A DNA stretch of 35,012 nucleotides, taken from contig NZ_JAIOGQ010000039.1 in the NCBI RefSeq assembly GCF_019904135.1, positions 1 through 35,012 of the forward strand, read 5' to 3'. Numbering within the stretch: the first letter of the stretch is position 1; each line of letters opens with the position of its first letter. The notes beneath the pieces are model-generated. The model was given only the letters and a program-made list of their open reading frames with translations, was not told where the DNA came from and ran no database searches. Of this stretch, positions 1-7,631 are shown in pieces. A program made the translations under genes and the position numbers. This DNA is from Paenibacillus caui (GTDB lineage Bacteria > Bacillota > Bacilli > Paenibacillales > Paenibacillaceae).

Positions 1-126
1 AGCTCGAACTAAAGACGCTCTTGTGATCTGCATGCACATGAATGACGAACATCGGAAAGCCGTATGAGGGAAAACCTCACGTACGGTTTGATGAGGAGGG
101 GCAGAACTTTCTGCCCTTTACTCTAG
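1..126 (+). mobile_element. 3' end of a group II intron (domains V and VI)
   Basis: Positions 57-89 fold as a typical group II domain V: an AGCCGTA/TACGGTT helix, a GAGG/CCTC helix and a GAAA-type tetraloop, with the catalytic AGC triad at the base. Positions 90-125 form a domain VI hairpin (GGGGCAGA/TCTGCCC) with a candidate branch-point A in the TTTACTCTA tail. The intron body and its reverse transcriptase lie outside the window. The exact 3' boundary, about 124-127, is uncertain. The 5' portion of a probably related intron occurs at the other end in the same orientation. Confidence 0.85.
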
Positions 127-224
127 CGCAGCGTATCAAATTGGGTTGATATTTAGGTACGCTTTAAGCCTGCGCGGCATAGAGTAACGGTGAGTATTAT
201 AAACCTATGAAAAAAGGAAGCGGT
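127..224 (+). other. 3' exon sequence and racE leader
   Basis: This is sequence between the intron and the racE start. Straight after the likely splice site a short open frame (AQRIKLG then TGA at 147-149) could be the C-terminal tail of a gene split by the intron. It is too short to identify. GCGCAG/CTGCGC and AGCGTA/TACGCT inverted repeats lie at about 126-175. No convincing promoter was found. Confidence 0.3.
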
Positions 225-1052
225 ATGTTCGTGCATCAAGCCATCGCAATACTAGATTCAGGAGTAGGAGGGCTGACCGTTGCCAAGGAAGTGATGAGGC
301 AGCTGCCCCGGGAAAAAATCATTTATTTTGGAGATACGGCCAGAGCCCCCTATGGTCCCCGCTCTCCCGAACAGGTCCGCTTGTTTACAGAACAAATAGT
401 CGACTTTTTGATTCAGTTTAATCCGAAAATGGTCGTGATTGCCTGCAATACGGCAACCGCCGCCGCCCTTGATTTTATTGCGGCCAAATTGACCATTCCG
501 GTCATTGGCGTCATACACCCGGGAGCCAGGGCAGCCATCAGCGCCACAAAGACAGGACATGTCGGGGTAATCGGAACGGTCGGAACGATTCGAAGCGGAG
601 CCTATCCGGCCGCTTTAATAGAGCTTTCTCCGTACATTCAAGTCGTCAGTGAAGCTTGTCCCGATCTCGTTCCTCTTGTAGAACAAGGCCAGTTTGATAC
701 GGAGCATACGAAGGAGGTCGTGCGAAGATCTTTGCACAGCATGCGCCAGAACGATATAGACTGTCTTATTCTGGGCTGCACCCACTATCCTTTTTTGCGG
801 GGAGCGATCAGGGAAGTGATGGGGCCGGGCGTCAAGCTGATCAGTTCGGCTGAAGAGACAGCCAGGGAAATCAGCACGGTTTTGTACCAGAAAGGACAGC
901 TTTCAAAAGGGGAAAAGACGCCTGTTCATCAATTTTTCTGCAGCGGCGATGTCAAGATGTTTCAGACGATAGCCTGGGAATGGCTGGATGAAGAAATCCA
1001 GCTGACTCCAATCGTGTGGCATGTGCGCCGGGCGGCCGGAGATGCGGTTTAA
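225..1052 (+). CDS. racE: Glutamate racemase
   Basis: Interconverts L- and D-glutamate in the cytoplasm, supplying D-Glu for peptidoglycan. The Asp/Glu racemase fold is clear: N-terminal LDSGVGGLTV, then the two catalytic cysteines in ACNTATAA (C74) and GCTHYP (C185), 275 aa in all. The ATG at 225 is preferred because AAAAGGA lies just upstream; an in-frame ATG at 207 would add six residues but has no clear ribosome binding site. A terminator-like hairpin follows, so it is probably transcribed alone. The RacE/MurI family assignment is firm; the choice of symbol (racE or murI) is conventional. Confidence 0.95.
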   Translation: MFVHQAIAILDSGVGGLTVAKEVMRQLPREKIIYFGDTARAPYGPRSPEQVRLFTEQIVDFLIQFNPKMVVIACNTATAAALDFIAAKLTIPVIGVIHPGARAAISATKTGHVGVIGTVGTIRSGAYPAALIELSPYIQVVSEACPDLVPLVEQGQFDTEHTKEVVRRSLHSMRQNDIDCLILGCTHYPFLRGAIREVMGPGVKLISSAEETAREISTVLYQKGQLSKGEKTPVHQFFCSGDVKMFQTIAWEWLDEEIQLTPIVWHVRRAAGDAV

Positions 1053-1074
1053 ATTAAGTTAAAGTTAAAGCGCA

Positions 1075-1113
1075 GCCTGCCCTTCTTCTTCCGAAGCGGG
1101 CGGGTTTTAATTT
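1075..1113 (+). terminator. Rho-independent terminator after racE
   Basis: A GC-rich inverted repeat (GCCTGCCCTTC and GAAGCGGGCGGG, one bulge) is followed by TTTTAATTT. It lies 23 bases after the racE stop. Confidence 0.65.
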
Positions 1114-1213
1114 AACTGATAAAGCGGCAACAAAATATGAAAGCGCATACTAAGGTGAGACATATCGGACAACAGGCCGGGCATACAGTGTTACCAAATG
1201 GAGGTGTTCTGTC

Positions 1214-2143
1214 ATGCAGCTTTTTTACAAGGACAATCAGGAGAGGATCGTCAGTCTGGTTGACGAAAAATTCAGGTATGCGGAGCTTTGCTGCAAGTGC
1301 AGTCTGCTTCAGGACAGATATCCCTTTCTTCAGTTTGCTTCAATCGGTCAAAGCGTGCTGGGCAAGCCGATCTGGTGCATCCGGCTTGGAAACGGCAAAC
1401 GAAAAGTCCATGTCAATGCTGCCGTTCATGCCAATGAATGGATTACAGCTCCCTTGCTGCTGCGATTCATTGAAGAATACGCCGCGGCGCTGGACGGAAA
1501 GGAAGCAGGGGCCAGGTGGAAGGGGGAAGCTGAACAGTGGTATCAGCGGAATACGCTTTGGGCTGTCCCGATGGCGAATCCGGATGGGGCCGATCTCGTT
1601 CAGGATGGACCGTTTCATTGCAATGCCTATAAGGCAAAGCTGATTGAGTGGAATAAAGGCTCCTTCGATTTCAGCCGTTGGAAAGCGAATATCAGGGGAG
1701 TCGACCTGAATGACCAATTCCCGGCTTTCTGGGAAGAAGAGCGGCAGCGGCGCGGCGCTCAGGGTCCGTCATCCCAGGATTACAGCGGCTTTAAACCGCT
1801 GAGTGAACCGGAAGCTGTGGCGCTGGCCAATCTGACGCTTCGGGAATCGTTCGACACGGTGCTGTCGCTGCACAGCCAGGGGAAGGAAATCTATTGGAAC
1901 TATCGCGATTTCGAACCGGATGGAGCGGAAGGGCTTGCACGGCGATTAGCCGCTGCAGGCGGTTACCAGGCTGTGAAGCTTGGCGGAAGCGATGCGGGCT
2001 ATAAGGATTGGTTCATTCAGGAGTTTCGGCGTCCAGGGTTTACAATCGAGGTGGGAGAAGGTGTGAATCCGCTGCCTGTGAAGGAGTTCGAGCCGATGTA
2101 TGCGGAGGTTTCCGCTATACTGGCAGAGGCAATGCGTGCATGA
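1214..2143 (+). CDS. M14-family zinc carboxypeptidase, likely gamma-D-glutamyl-diamino-acid endopeptidase
   Basis: Zinc metallopeptidase of the carboxypeptidase A fold. The zinc ligands are visible as HANE (H72, E75) and SLHSQG (H220), and the catalytic glutamate as TIEVGEG (E279). NPDG at 122-125 and RGVDLN at 161-166 are typical of bacterial M14 enzymes that cut gamma-D-Glu-diaminopimelate bonds in peptidoglycan fragments. There is no signal peptide and no LysM domain, unlike secreted endopeptidase I, so a cytoplasmic role in muropeptide recycling is inferred. GGAGGTG precedes the ATG. Its position next to racE fits cell-wall metabolism. Substrate is inferred from family only. Confidence 0.85.
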   Translation: MQLFYKDNQERIVSLVDEKFRYAELCCKCSLLQDRYPFLQFASIGQSVLGKPIWCIRLGNGKRKVHVNAAVHANEWITAPLLLRFIEEYAAALDGKEAGARWKGEAEQWYQRNTLWAVPMANPDGADLVQDGPFHCNAYKAKLIEWNKGSFDFSRWKANIRGVDLNDQFPAFWEEERQRRGAQGPSSQDYSGFKPLSEPEAVALANLTLRESFDTVLSLHSQGKEIYWNYRDFEPDGAEGLARRLAAAGGYQAVKLGGSDAGYKDWFIQEFRRPGFTIEVGEGVNPLPVKEFEPMYAEVSAILAEAMRA

Positions 2144-2195
2144 GCTTTTCTGAAGCCTGAAAAATGGGTATCCTACTCCTGAAGGAGGGATAATC

Positions 2196-2441
2196 ATGCA
2201 ATGGAGAAAAATAGGGTCGATCCGGCGGTGGATCCATGTGTTCAAAATACTGCCGGGTCTGCTCTTTTCTGCCCGGGTGCCTTTAGCGGACAAGCTTCTG
2301 CTGCTCGTACCCGCCGTACTTTACTGGGTGCTGCCCGACGTGCTCCCTTTTATTCCTATTGATGACATGGCCGTTACGCTGCTGCTGATGAACTGGTTTG
2401 TAGATCGTACAGAACGGCGCAATCCGCCTCCTCGTCAGTGA
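2196..2441 (+). CDS. Small membrane-associated DUF1232-like protein
   Basis: An 81-aa protein with a basic, aromatic N-terminus, one long hydrophobic stretch at about 31-68 and a proline-rich polar tail. The order of a hydrophobic helix, LPDVLPFIPIDD and a second helix resembles the short DUF1232 (YkvA-like) hairpin with its P-D-x-I/L-P motif. AAGGAGG sits 7 bases before the ATG, so translation is likely. It lies 52 bases after the M14 gene and may be cotranscribed with it. The function is unknown and the DUF1232 relation is tentative. Confidence 0.65.
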   Translation: MQWRKIGSIRRWIHVFKILPGLLFSARVPLADKLLLLVPAVLYWVLPDVLPFIPIDDMAVTLLLMNWFVDRTERRNPPPRQ

Positions 2442-2483
2442 GCAGAAGGACAGGCATTCGCGCTCCAAACTACAGGATTGTCC

Positions 2484-2512
2484 TTGCGCTTGGCAGGCAG
2501 ATTCTTTACAAT
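2484..2512 (+). promoter_or_regulatory. Candidate sigma-A promoter for the IscA-like/DUF1450 pair
   Basis: TTGCGC at 2484-2489 and TACAAT at 2507-2512 are separated by 17 bases, about 48 bases upstream of the IscA-like start. Confidence 0.5.
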
Positions 2513-2560
2513 AGGAATGTTAGCTGTACTGATACTGATTAATGAACAGGAGCGAGAGCC

Positions 2561-2863
2561 ATGAGCGTAAAGATAACCCGCAATGCGGCTAAAGTAATAA
2601 AGAAAGAGCTTGATAAAGAAGAGAACAAAGGGCTTGCGCTGAAAGTGTTCATCACGCATGCCCACGGCGATCATGCACATTACGGACTTGACCTGACGAA
2701 GCCCGGTGAAAATGACACGGTTGTTTCCACGGACAAAGATATTGATGTGATCATCGACCTTAGCGATCCGTTTCTGAACGGAGTCAAGATTGACTACCTG
2801 TATTTCCCGGAAGAAGGATTTGTGATTACGAATCCGTCCCAAGGAAACCACGGCGATCATTGA
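2561..2863 (+). CDS. HesB/IscA-like protein lacking the cluster cysteines
   Basis: A 100-aa protein of the Fe-S_biosyn (HesB/IscA/YqkB) fold: SVKITRNAAKVIKKEL at the start, a central YGLDL strand and a C-terminal FVITNPS strand. A-type carriers have one Cys in the central loop and a CGC near the C-terminus. Here the central loop reads THAHGDHAH, the tail reads NHGDH, and there is no cysteine at all. It is therefore unlikely to be a standard Fe-S carrier; metal binding by histidines is only a guess. A GGAGCGAGAGCC stretch precedes the ATG. It is followed 25 bases later by a DUF1450 gene, and as I recall yutM and yuzB are also near each other in Bacillus. Confidence 0.8.
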   Translation: MSVKITRNAAKVIKKELDKEENKGLALKVFITHAHGDHAHYGLDLTKPGENDTVVSTDKDIDVIIDLSDPFLNGVKIDYLYFPEEGFVITNPSQGNHGDH

Positions 2864-2888
2864 TCGACCTGAATCAGAGGGAGAGATC

Positions 2889-3125
2889 ATGGCCAACGAC
2901 ATCCGCGTTTGCGACAAATGCAAGTTTATCCGTATGAAAACCATTTTGCCGAAGCTGCAAAAAATGGCTCCTGACGCCGAAATCAAGGTCGGCTGCAAGT
3001 CGTACTGCGGCCCTTGCGGCAAGCGGGCTTTCGTTTATATTAACGGCCGTTATGTCAGCGCGCCGACCGAAGATGAAGTGCTCGCGAAAGCGAAGGCTTT
3101 CGTCAAGAAGCCCGTGCAGTCTTAG
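2889..3125 (+). CDS. DUF1450 family protein (YuzB-like)
   Basis: A 78-aa cytoplasmic protein with five cysteines in a CxxC (8, 11) and CxxxCxxC (36, 40, 43) arrangement, followed by AFVYINGRYVSAPT. The CKSYCGPCGKRAFVYING block is the hallmark of DUF1450. The cysteine pattern suggests metal or Fe-S binding, but no function is established that I know of. GGGAGAG precedes the ATG. It sits in an apparent two-gene operon with the IscA-like gene and ends about 70 bases before a terminator. Confidence 0.85.
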   Translation: MANDIRVCDKCKFIRMKTILPKLQKMAPDAEIKVGCKSYCGPCGKRAFVYINGRYVSAPTEDEVLAKAKAFVKKPVQS

Positions 3126-3193
3126 TATTAGTGCCGCTCTGATACTTCTTACAGTTCTGTTTGAACAGAGATCGGATTATAAGCAGGAATATG

Positions 3194-3222
3194 AAAAAGG
3201 CCCTCGCAGAAGGGCCTTTATT
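3194..3222. terminator. Bidirectional terminator
   Basis: AAAGGCCCT and AGGGCCTTT arms flank a short loop, with A-runs on the left and T-rich sequence on the right. It serves the DUF1450 operon on the + strand and the RNA methyltransferase, ending at 3218, on the - strand. Confidence 0.8.
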
Positions 3223-4363
3223 CTGTTCTCCTTGGCGGCAGAGGGCCGAGAAATTGATAATACTGGCACTCGATGCGACCATTGTACAGCTTGCGCCGTT
3301 TATCCGCCTTGCGGCCAAAATCGCTTTCGAACGTTTTGGTCGGGCTGAGGGCGAAGAAAGACCATGTCGGCAATTGAACGGAAAGCCGCCCAAGCTGGGC
3401 AATCAGCTTACGGACTTCTTTCTCCTCGCCAATTCTTTCTCCATAAGGCGGGTTTGTGATAAGGCACCCGTACTCGCCTGAAGGCTGTATACGGGCTGCC
3501 GGCAGAGCTTCGAATTTGATCTCTTTGGCAAAACCGGCCGCTTTTGCGGCAGCCTTGGCAATTTCAATCGCGCCCGGGTCGATGTCGCTGCCCGTAATTT
3601 CAAGCGGGATGGAATCGTCAAACGCATCGAACGCCTCATCCCGGGCTTCCTGCCACAGGCTGTCTGGTATAACAGGCCAGTTCTCCGAGTTGAAGGATCG
3701 GCGAAGCCCGGGAGCGACATTCCAGCCGATCATGGCCGCTTCAATCGGAAGCGTTCCGGAGCCGCAGCAGGGGTCGTAAAAAGGCCGGGACGGATTCCAG
3801 CGGCTGAGCTGGATTAAAGCGGCGGCCAGCGTCTCCTTGAGCGGGGCTTCGGTCGCATGCTTGCGGTAGCCGCGTTTATGCAGACCGGGACCGGTGGTAT
3901 CCAGCGTCAGAAGCGCTTTGTCATTCAGCAAAATCACTTCAATGACATAACGCGGTCCGTTCTCGGGAAACCATTCGGTATGGTAGGTCTCCTTAAGCTT
4001 CTCTACGATCGCCTTCTTGACAATGCCTTGACACGCAGGGACACTGCTCAGCTGCGATTTGTGGGATCTGCCCTCAACCGGGAATTCACCGTTTGCCGGA
4101 ATGAATTCCTGCCAGGGCAGCGCTTTGGTTCCTTCGAACAATTCGTCGAAGGTGCGGGCTTCGAACTCGCCCATTTTGATCAAGATGCGGTCTGAAGTAC
4201 GAAGCCACAAATTGCAGCGGCAAATATCGATCAGACTGCCGGGAAAAGTGACCCTCCCGTTCTCGACCTTTGTATCGGTATAGCCCAGCTGCTGCAATTC
4301 CCGGGCGACTACCGCCTCAAGCCCCATCGGGGCCGTGGCGATTAATTCCAGTTGTACTGCCAT
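3218..4363 (-). CDS. THUMP-domain class I SAM-dependent RNA methyltransferase (YpsC/RlmL-N type)
   Basis: Predicted 23S rRNA guanine-N2 methyltransferase of the UPF0020/RlmL family, 381 aa. The N-terminal half is a THUMP RNA-binding region (about 40-160). The C-terminal Rossmann domain carries the SAM motif DPCCGSGTLPIEAA and the catalytic NPPYGERIG. Only the first half of the E. coli RlmL fusion is represented, as is usual in Bacillales YpsC. Start 4363 (MAVQLELIA) is chosen because homologues begin there and because the promoter at 4419-4447 would put the RNA start at about 4412, too close to the in-frame codon at 4411. The ribosome binding site (GGAG, 12 bases away) is weak. The exact rRNA target is not shown by the sequence. 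Confidence 0.92.
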   Translation of the reverse strand: MAVQLELIATAPMGLEAVVARELQQLGYTDTKVENGRVTFPGSLIDICRCNLWLRTSDRILIKMGEFEARTFDELFEGTKALPWQEFIPANGEFPVEGRSHKSQLSSVPACQGIVKKAIVEKLKETYHTEWFPENGPRYVIEVILLNDKALLTLDTTGPGLHKRGYRKHATEAPLKETLAAALIQLSRWNPSRPFYDPCCGSGTLPIEAAMIGWNVAPGLRRSFNSENWPVIPDSLWQEARDEAFDAFDDSIPLEITGSDIDPGAIEIAKAAAKAAGFAKEIKFEALPAARIQPSGEYGCLITNPPYGERIGEEKEVRKLIAQLGRLSVQLPTWSFFALSPTKTFESDFGRKADKRRKLYNGRIECQYYQFLGPLPPRRTE

Positions 4364-4418
4364 GAATGTTCTCAACTCCGTTTTGACTTGTAGGGATCGT
4401 CCAAAAACCATACAATTT

Positions 4419-4447
4419 AGTATAGGATAATGTTACTCAAGATACAA
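4419..4447 (-). promoter_or_regulatory. Sigma-A promoter of the RNA methyltransferase gene
   Basis: On the - strand TTGTAT (4447-4442) and TATACT (4424-4419) are separated by exactly 17 bases. Confidence 0.7.
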
Positions 4448-4482
4448 ACCAGTTTTGTAAGGATAAATCGAAGGAGGACGCT

Positions 4483-5112
4483 GTGATTACACCTGAACAA
4501 TACAGCGAGGAGCTTTATAGTGAAGACGAAGTACTGATGAAAGTGAGACGCTCCATTGCGGAAGCCGGCATAAAGGACGTGTCGGTTGCAGCGGGCTATG
4601 GCCGGCTGCTTACGATGCTGGTCCGCTTGTCACGCGCTGAAGCAGTGCTTGAAATTGGCGCGCTGGGAGGATACAGCGGCATCTGCCTGGCCAGGGGGCT
4701 TTCGCCTTCCGGCAGGCTGCTGTCGCTGGAGCTGAGCGAAGTCAATGCCGAGCTGGCCCGCTGCAATGTAACGGAAGCGGGGTTTGGGGGCCAGGCGGAA
4801 TATATGGTCGGCCCAGCATTGGACAGCCTTCGCCTTCTGGAGCAGCGGGGCGAACGGTTTGACTTGTTTTTTATAGATGCCGACAAGGAGAACTATCCGA
4901 ACTATCTGGAACAAGCCATAGCCCTGGCCAATCCGGGCGCGGTGATTGTGGGTGACAACACGCTGCTGCGCGGACGAACCCTGAACCCGGACAAGAACGG
5001 CCCGTCGGTTCAGGCCATGCGCAGGTTCAATGAACAAATCGCGTCGGATCCGCGGCTGATGAGCACATTTCTGCCGGCTTTTGACGGACTTGCGCTGGCT
5101 ATGGTCAGATAG
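4483..5112 (+). CDS. O-methyltransferase, family 3 (CCoAOMT-like)
   Basis: A 209-aa SAM-dependent methyltransferase. Motif I is VLEIGALGGYSGICLA (about 55-70). The metal and catalytic segment FFIDADKENYPNYLE and the following VGDNTL match the Methyltransf_3 family, which uses a divalent metal to methylate catechol-like hydroxyls. Bacterial relatives near housekeeping genes include TrmR-type tRNA hydroxyuridine methyltransferases, so an RNA substrate is also possible. The start is GTG at 4483, with AAGGAGG 5 bases upstream. It is divergent from the RNA methyltransferase gene and convergent with the MFS gene. Substrate not determinable from the sequence. Confidence 0.88.
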   Translation: MITPEQYSEELYSEDEVLMKVRRSIAEAGIKDVSVAAGYGRLLTMLVRLSRAEAVLEIGALGGYSGICLARGLSPSGRLLSLELSEVNAELARCNVTEAGFGGQAEYMVGPALDSLRLLEQRGERFDLFFIDADKENYPNYLEQAIALANPGAVIVGDNTLLRGRTLNPDKNGPSVQAMRRFNEQIASDPRLMSTFLPAFDGLALAMVR

Positions 5113-5121
5113 AGCTGCCTG

Positions 5122-6336
5122 CTACCTTACAGATACAGCCTTGGCGCGTTTGCCGTACAGCTTGGTTCGGACCCAGACCGTGTTGATGAGCAGCATGATG
5201 CCGGCAATGACAAACAGGCCTTCGATGCCGATATAACCGGACAGGAAGCCGCCGATCATCGAACCGAGCAGATTGCCCAAAGCCAGCGTGCTGCTGTTGA
5301 ACCCAAAAGCCCGGCTCTCCATGCCATCCGGCGTATACAGCCGGATCAATGCGTTTACGCTGGGGAGAAGGCCTCCCATACAGATTCCCATCAGAAATCT
5401 CACGATTATAAGCTGCCAAACCGACTGCACAAATGCTTGGGGAATCAGAGTGAGCGATGCCCCGATCAGGGCAAAGGTCAGGATGCGGTGAGATCCGATC
5501 TTATCGCTGAACCGTCCCAATATCGGGGATGAAACCATATTGGACATGCCGGTTACCGCGCTGACGAAGCCGGCCCAGAACGGCAGGTTTACTGCTGTGC
5601 CGTGCAGCTTTTCCACATAAAGCGGAAGGACGGACATAGGGCTGAGCATGGCGAACTGCAGCAAAAAAGTGACGGCGAACAGCGCGGGAAGCTGCGGGGT
5701 TTTGCCAAGCTCGCGAAAGCCGGCGAGCACGGAAACCTCACGCATCTTCGCCGCTTCCTGCCGGTCGAATTTCTCCCGGACCATGAACAGCGCCAGCATG
5801 GACGCGGCGAACAGCAGCAACCCGGTGATGTAGAAGATCGGCCGAAAACCGATATAATTCGCCATAAGCCCCCCGATGAGCGGACCGAGAATGGTCCCGG
5901 CCACGGTTCCCGACTGGATGATTCCCATCGCAAAGCCGATATTCTTCTTCGGCGTCGTGCTTGAAATGAGAGATACGGACGCCGGGTTGAAGCCGGAGAT
6001 TGTACCGTTGAGCAGCCGCAGCAGCAGAAGCTGCCACGGCGAGGTGGCAAAGCCCATAAGCGAAATGACGATGGCCATGCCGAAGCCGGATCTGAGCAGC
6101 ATTATTTTTCGTCCATATTTATCCGCAAGTTTCCCCCACAGCGGCTGAAACATGAAGGAGGTCGCGAAGTTCGCCGCAAAAATCAGCCCTGCCCAGAAGC
6201 CAAGCGCCTTTTCCCCGTGAACGTGCAAGTTTTGCGACAAGTACAGGGACAGGAAAGGCGTGATCATAGTCATCCCGGCATTGACCAGAAATGTGCCGAA
6301 CCAAAGCACAATGAGATTGATCTTCCATGTTTTCAA
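5122..6336 (-). CDS. MFS transporter, DHA1-type (multidrug efflux-like)
   Basis: A 404-aa integral membrane protein with about 12 hydrophobic segments. Motif A of the major facilitator superfamily is seen after TM2 (GKLADKYGRK), with a degenerate copy in the second half (GRFSDKIGSHR). GPLIGG in TM5 resembles the antiporter motif C. Closest in style to drug:H+ antiporters of the YfmO/NorA group, exporting small hydrophobic compounds, but the substrate is unknown. The start is TTG at 6336, with AAAGGAGTG about 6 bases upstream. It stands alone, divergent from hemE; its stop is 9 bases from the end of the O-methyltransferase gene, leaving no room for a separate terminator. Confidence 0.9.
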   Translation of the reverse strand: MKTWKINLIVLWFGTFLVNAGMTMITPFLSLYLSQNLHVHGEKALGFWAGLIFAANFATSFMFQPLWGKLADKYGRKIMLLRSGFGMAIVISLMGFATSPWQLLLLRLLNGTISGFNPASVSLISSTTPKKNIGFAMGIIQSGTVAGTILGPLIGGLMANYIGFRPIFYITGLLLFAASMLALFMVREKFDRQEAAKMREVSVLAGFRELGKTPQLPALFAVTFLLQFAMLSPMSVLPLYVEKLHGTAVNLPFWAGFVSAVTGMSNMVSSPILGRFSDKIGSHRILTFALIGASLTLIPQAFVQSVWQLIIVRFLMGICMGGLLPSVNALIRLYTPDGMESRAFGFNSSTLALGNLLGSMIGGFLSGYIGIEGLFVIAGIMLLINTVWVRTKLYGKRAKAVSVR

Positions 6337-6470
6337 AGTGCTTCACTCCTTTCGTAGACGAAGATTATGTACGACCAGTCAACACAATTATCCAGTATAT
6401 CACATTTGATATAACTCACGGATGATTTCGCATTTTCATAGTTTTGTCATGGCTAGGCTTTTTGTGACGG

Positions 6471-6499
6471 TTGTTACTTACTATTAAAAAGGGCATAAT
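6471..6499 (+). promoter_or_regulatory. Promoter of the heme operon
   Basis: TTGTTA at 6471-6476 and CATAAT at 6494-6499 are 17 bases apart, about 38 bases before the hemE start. The rest of the 200-base divergent intergenic region is AT-rich without a clear operator. Confidence 0.6.
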
Positions 6500-6536
6500 G
6501 TAATTTAGGGATTTTTTTGTATTGGAGGCAGCCCTC

Positions 6537-7613
6537 ATGACATATAATGACCGGTTTATCCGGGCCTGTTTCAAGCAGGCTGTGGATCAGGTTCCTGTTT
6601 GGTACATGCGTCAGGCAGGAAGATACGATCCGGAATACCGAAAAATTAAAGAAAAATTCACATTGCTCGAGATATGCAAACAGCCGGAGCTTGCCGCCGA
6701 AGTGACCATGATGCCCGTTCGCAAGCTCGGGGTAGACGCAGCGATTCTGTATTCAGACATCATGAATCCTGTTGCTTCGCTCGGCATCGAATTTGATATC
6801 GTGAAAAATATCGGCCCCGTGATCGAACATCCGATCCGCTCGGCTGCCGATATAGACCGTTTGAAACCGATCGACGTTGAAGGAGATCTGTCTCATATTT
6901 TGGAGACAATCCGCATCCTGAACCGCGAGCTGGACGTTCCGCTCATCACGTTTGCCGGAGCCCCGTTCACCATCGCCAGCTACCTGATCGAGGGGCGTCC
7001 TTCCAAAAGCTACATCCGCACCAAAAGCCTGATGTACGGCGAGCCGCAGCTTTGGCACCGTTTAATGGACAAGCTCGGCGACATGGTCATCGCTTACTTG
7101 CGGGCGCATGTCGGCAGCGGAGGGCAAGCCTTCCAGCTGTTTGACAGCTGGGTGGGAACGCTTGCGCCTAAGGATTTTGAACAGTATGTATTGCCGACGG
7201 TTACTCGTATCTTTACCGAACTTCAGGATTTGAATGTACCGAAAATCTATTTTCCCGGCGTAAGCTCGGGCGAGCTGCTGCCGCTTCTCGGCAAGCTTAA
7301 GGCTGATGTGATCGGACTGGACTGGCGTGTGTCCATTGCGGAAGGCCGGAAACGGCTGGGCGGGGGACATGCGGTGCAGGGCAATTTGGATCCTTATGTG
7401 CTTACGGCGCCAATGGAACTAATTAAAAGGCATGCCGCAGCAATTATAGATGAAGGCGTCCGGGAGCCCGGATTTGTCTTCAATCTCGGACACGGCCTGT
7501 TTCCGGAAGCTTCGCTGGACAAGCTCCGCGAGCTCACTGAATTTGTGCATGAATATTCGGCTGACGCCATCGGGCGCACAGCCCAAGGCGGGACGGTGTC
7601 CCGTCAATCCTAG
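6537..7613 (+). CDS. hemE: Uroporphyrinogen decarboxylase
   Basis: Decarboxylates the four acetate side chains of uroporphyrinogen III to give coproporphyrinogen III, in the cytoplasm. Length is 358 aa, normal for the family. The N-terminal signature RQAGRY (25-30), the catalytic aspartate in LYSDIMNP (D74), FAGAPFTIASY and the C-terminal FNLGHGLFPE are all present. The ATG at 6537 is preferred, with GGAGGCAGCCCTC upstream; an in-frame TTG at 6522 overlaps that ribosome binding site. First gene of the hemE-hemH-hemY operon, 18 bases before hemH. Confidence 0.97.
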   Translation: MTYNDRFIRACFKQAVDQVPVWYMRQAGRYDPEYRKIKEKFTLLEICKQPELAAEVTMMPVRKLGVDAAILYSDIMNPVASLGIEFDIVKNIGPVIEHPIRSAADIDRLKPIDVEGDLSHILETIRILNRELDVPLITFAGAPFTIASYLIEGRPSKSYIRTKSLMYGEPQLWHRLMDKLGDMVIAYLRAHVGSGGQAFQLFDSWVGTLAPKDFEQYVLPTVTRIFTELQDLNVPKIYFPGVSSGELLPLLGKLKADVIGLDWRVSIAEGRKRLGGGHAVQGNLDPYVLTAPMELIKRHAAAIIDEGVREPGFVFNLGHGLFPEASLDKLRELTEFVHEYSADAIGRTAQGGTVSRQS

Positions 7614-7631
7614 TGGAAAGGTGGCTGCAGC

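Noticed and set aside
2656..2682. THAHGDHAH resembles the metallo-beta-lactamase HxHxDH motif
   Set aside because: The protein is only 100 aa with the HesB/IscA layout; the rest of the metallo-beta-lactamase fold is missing.
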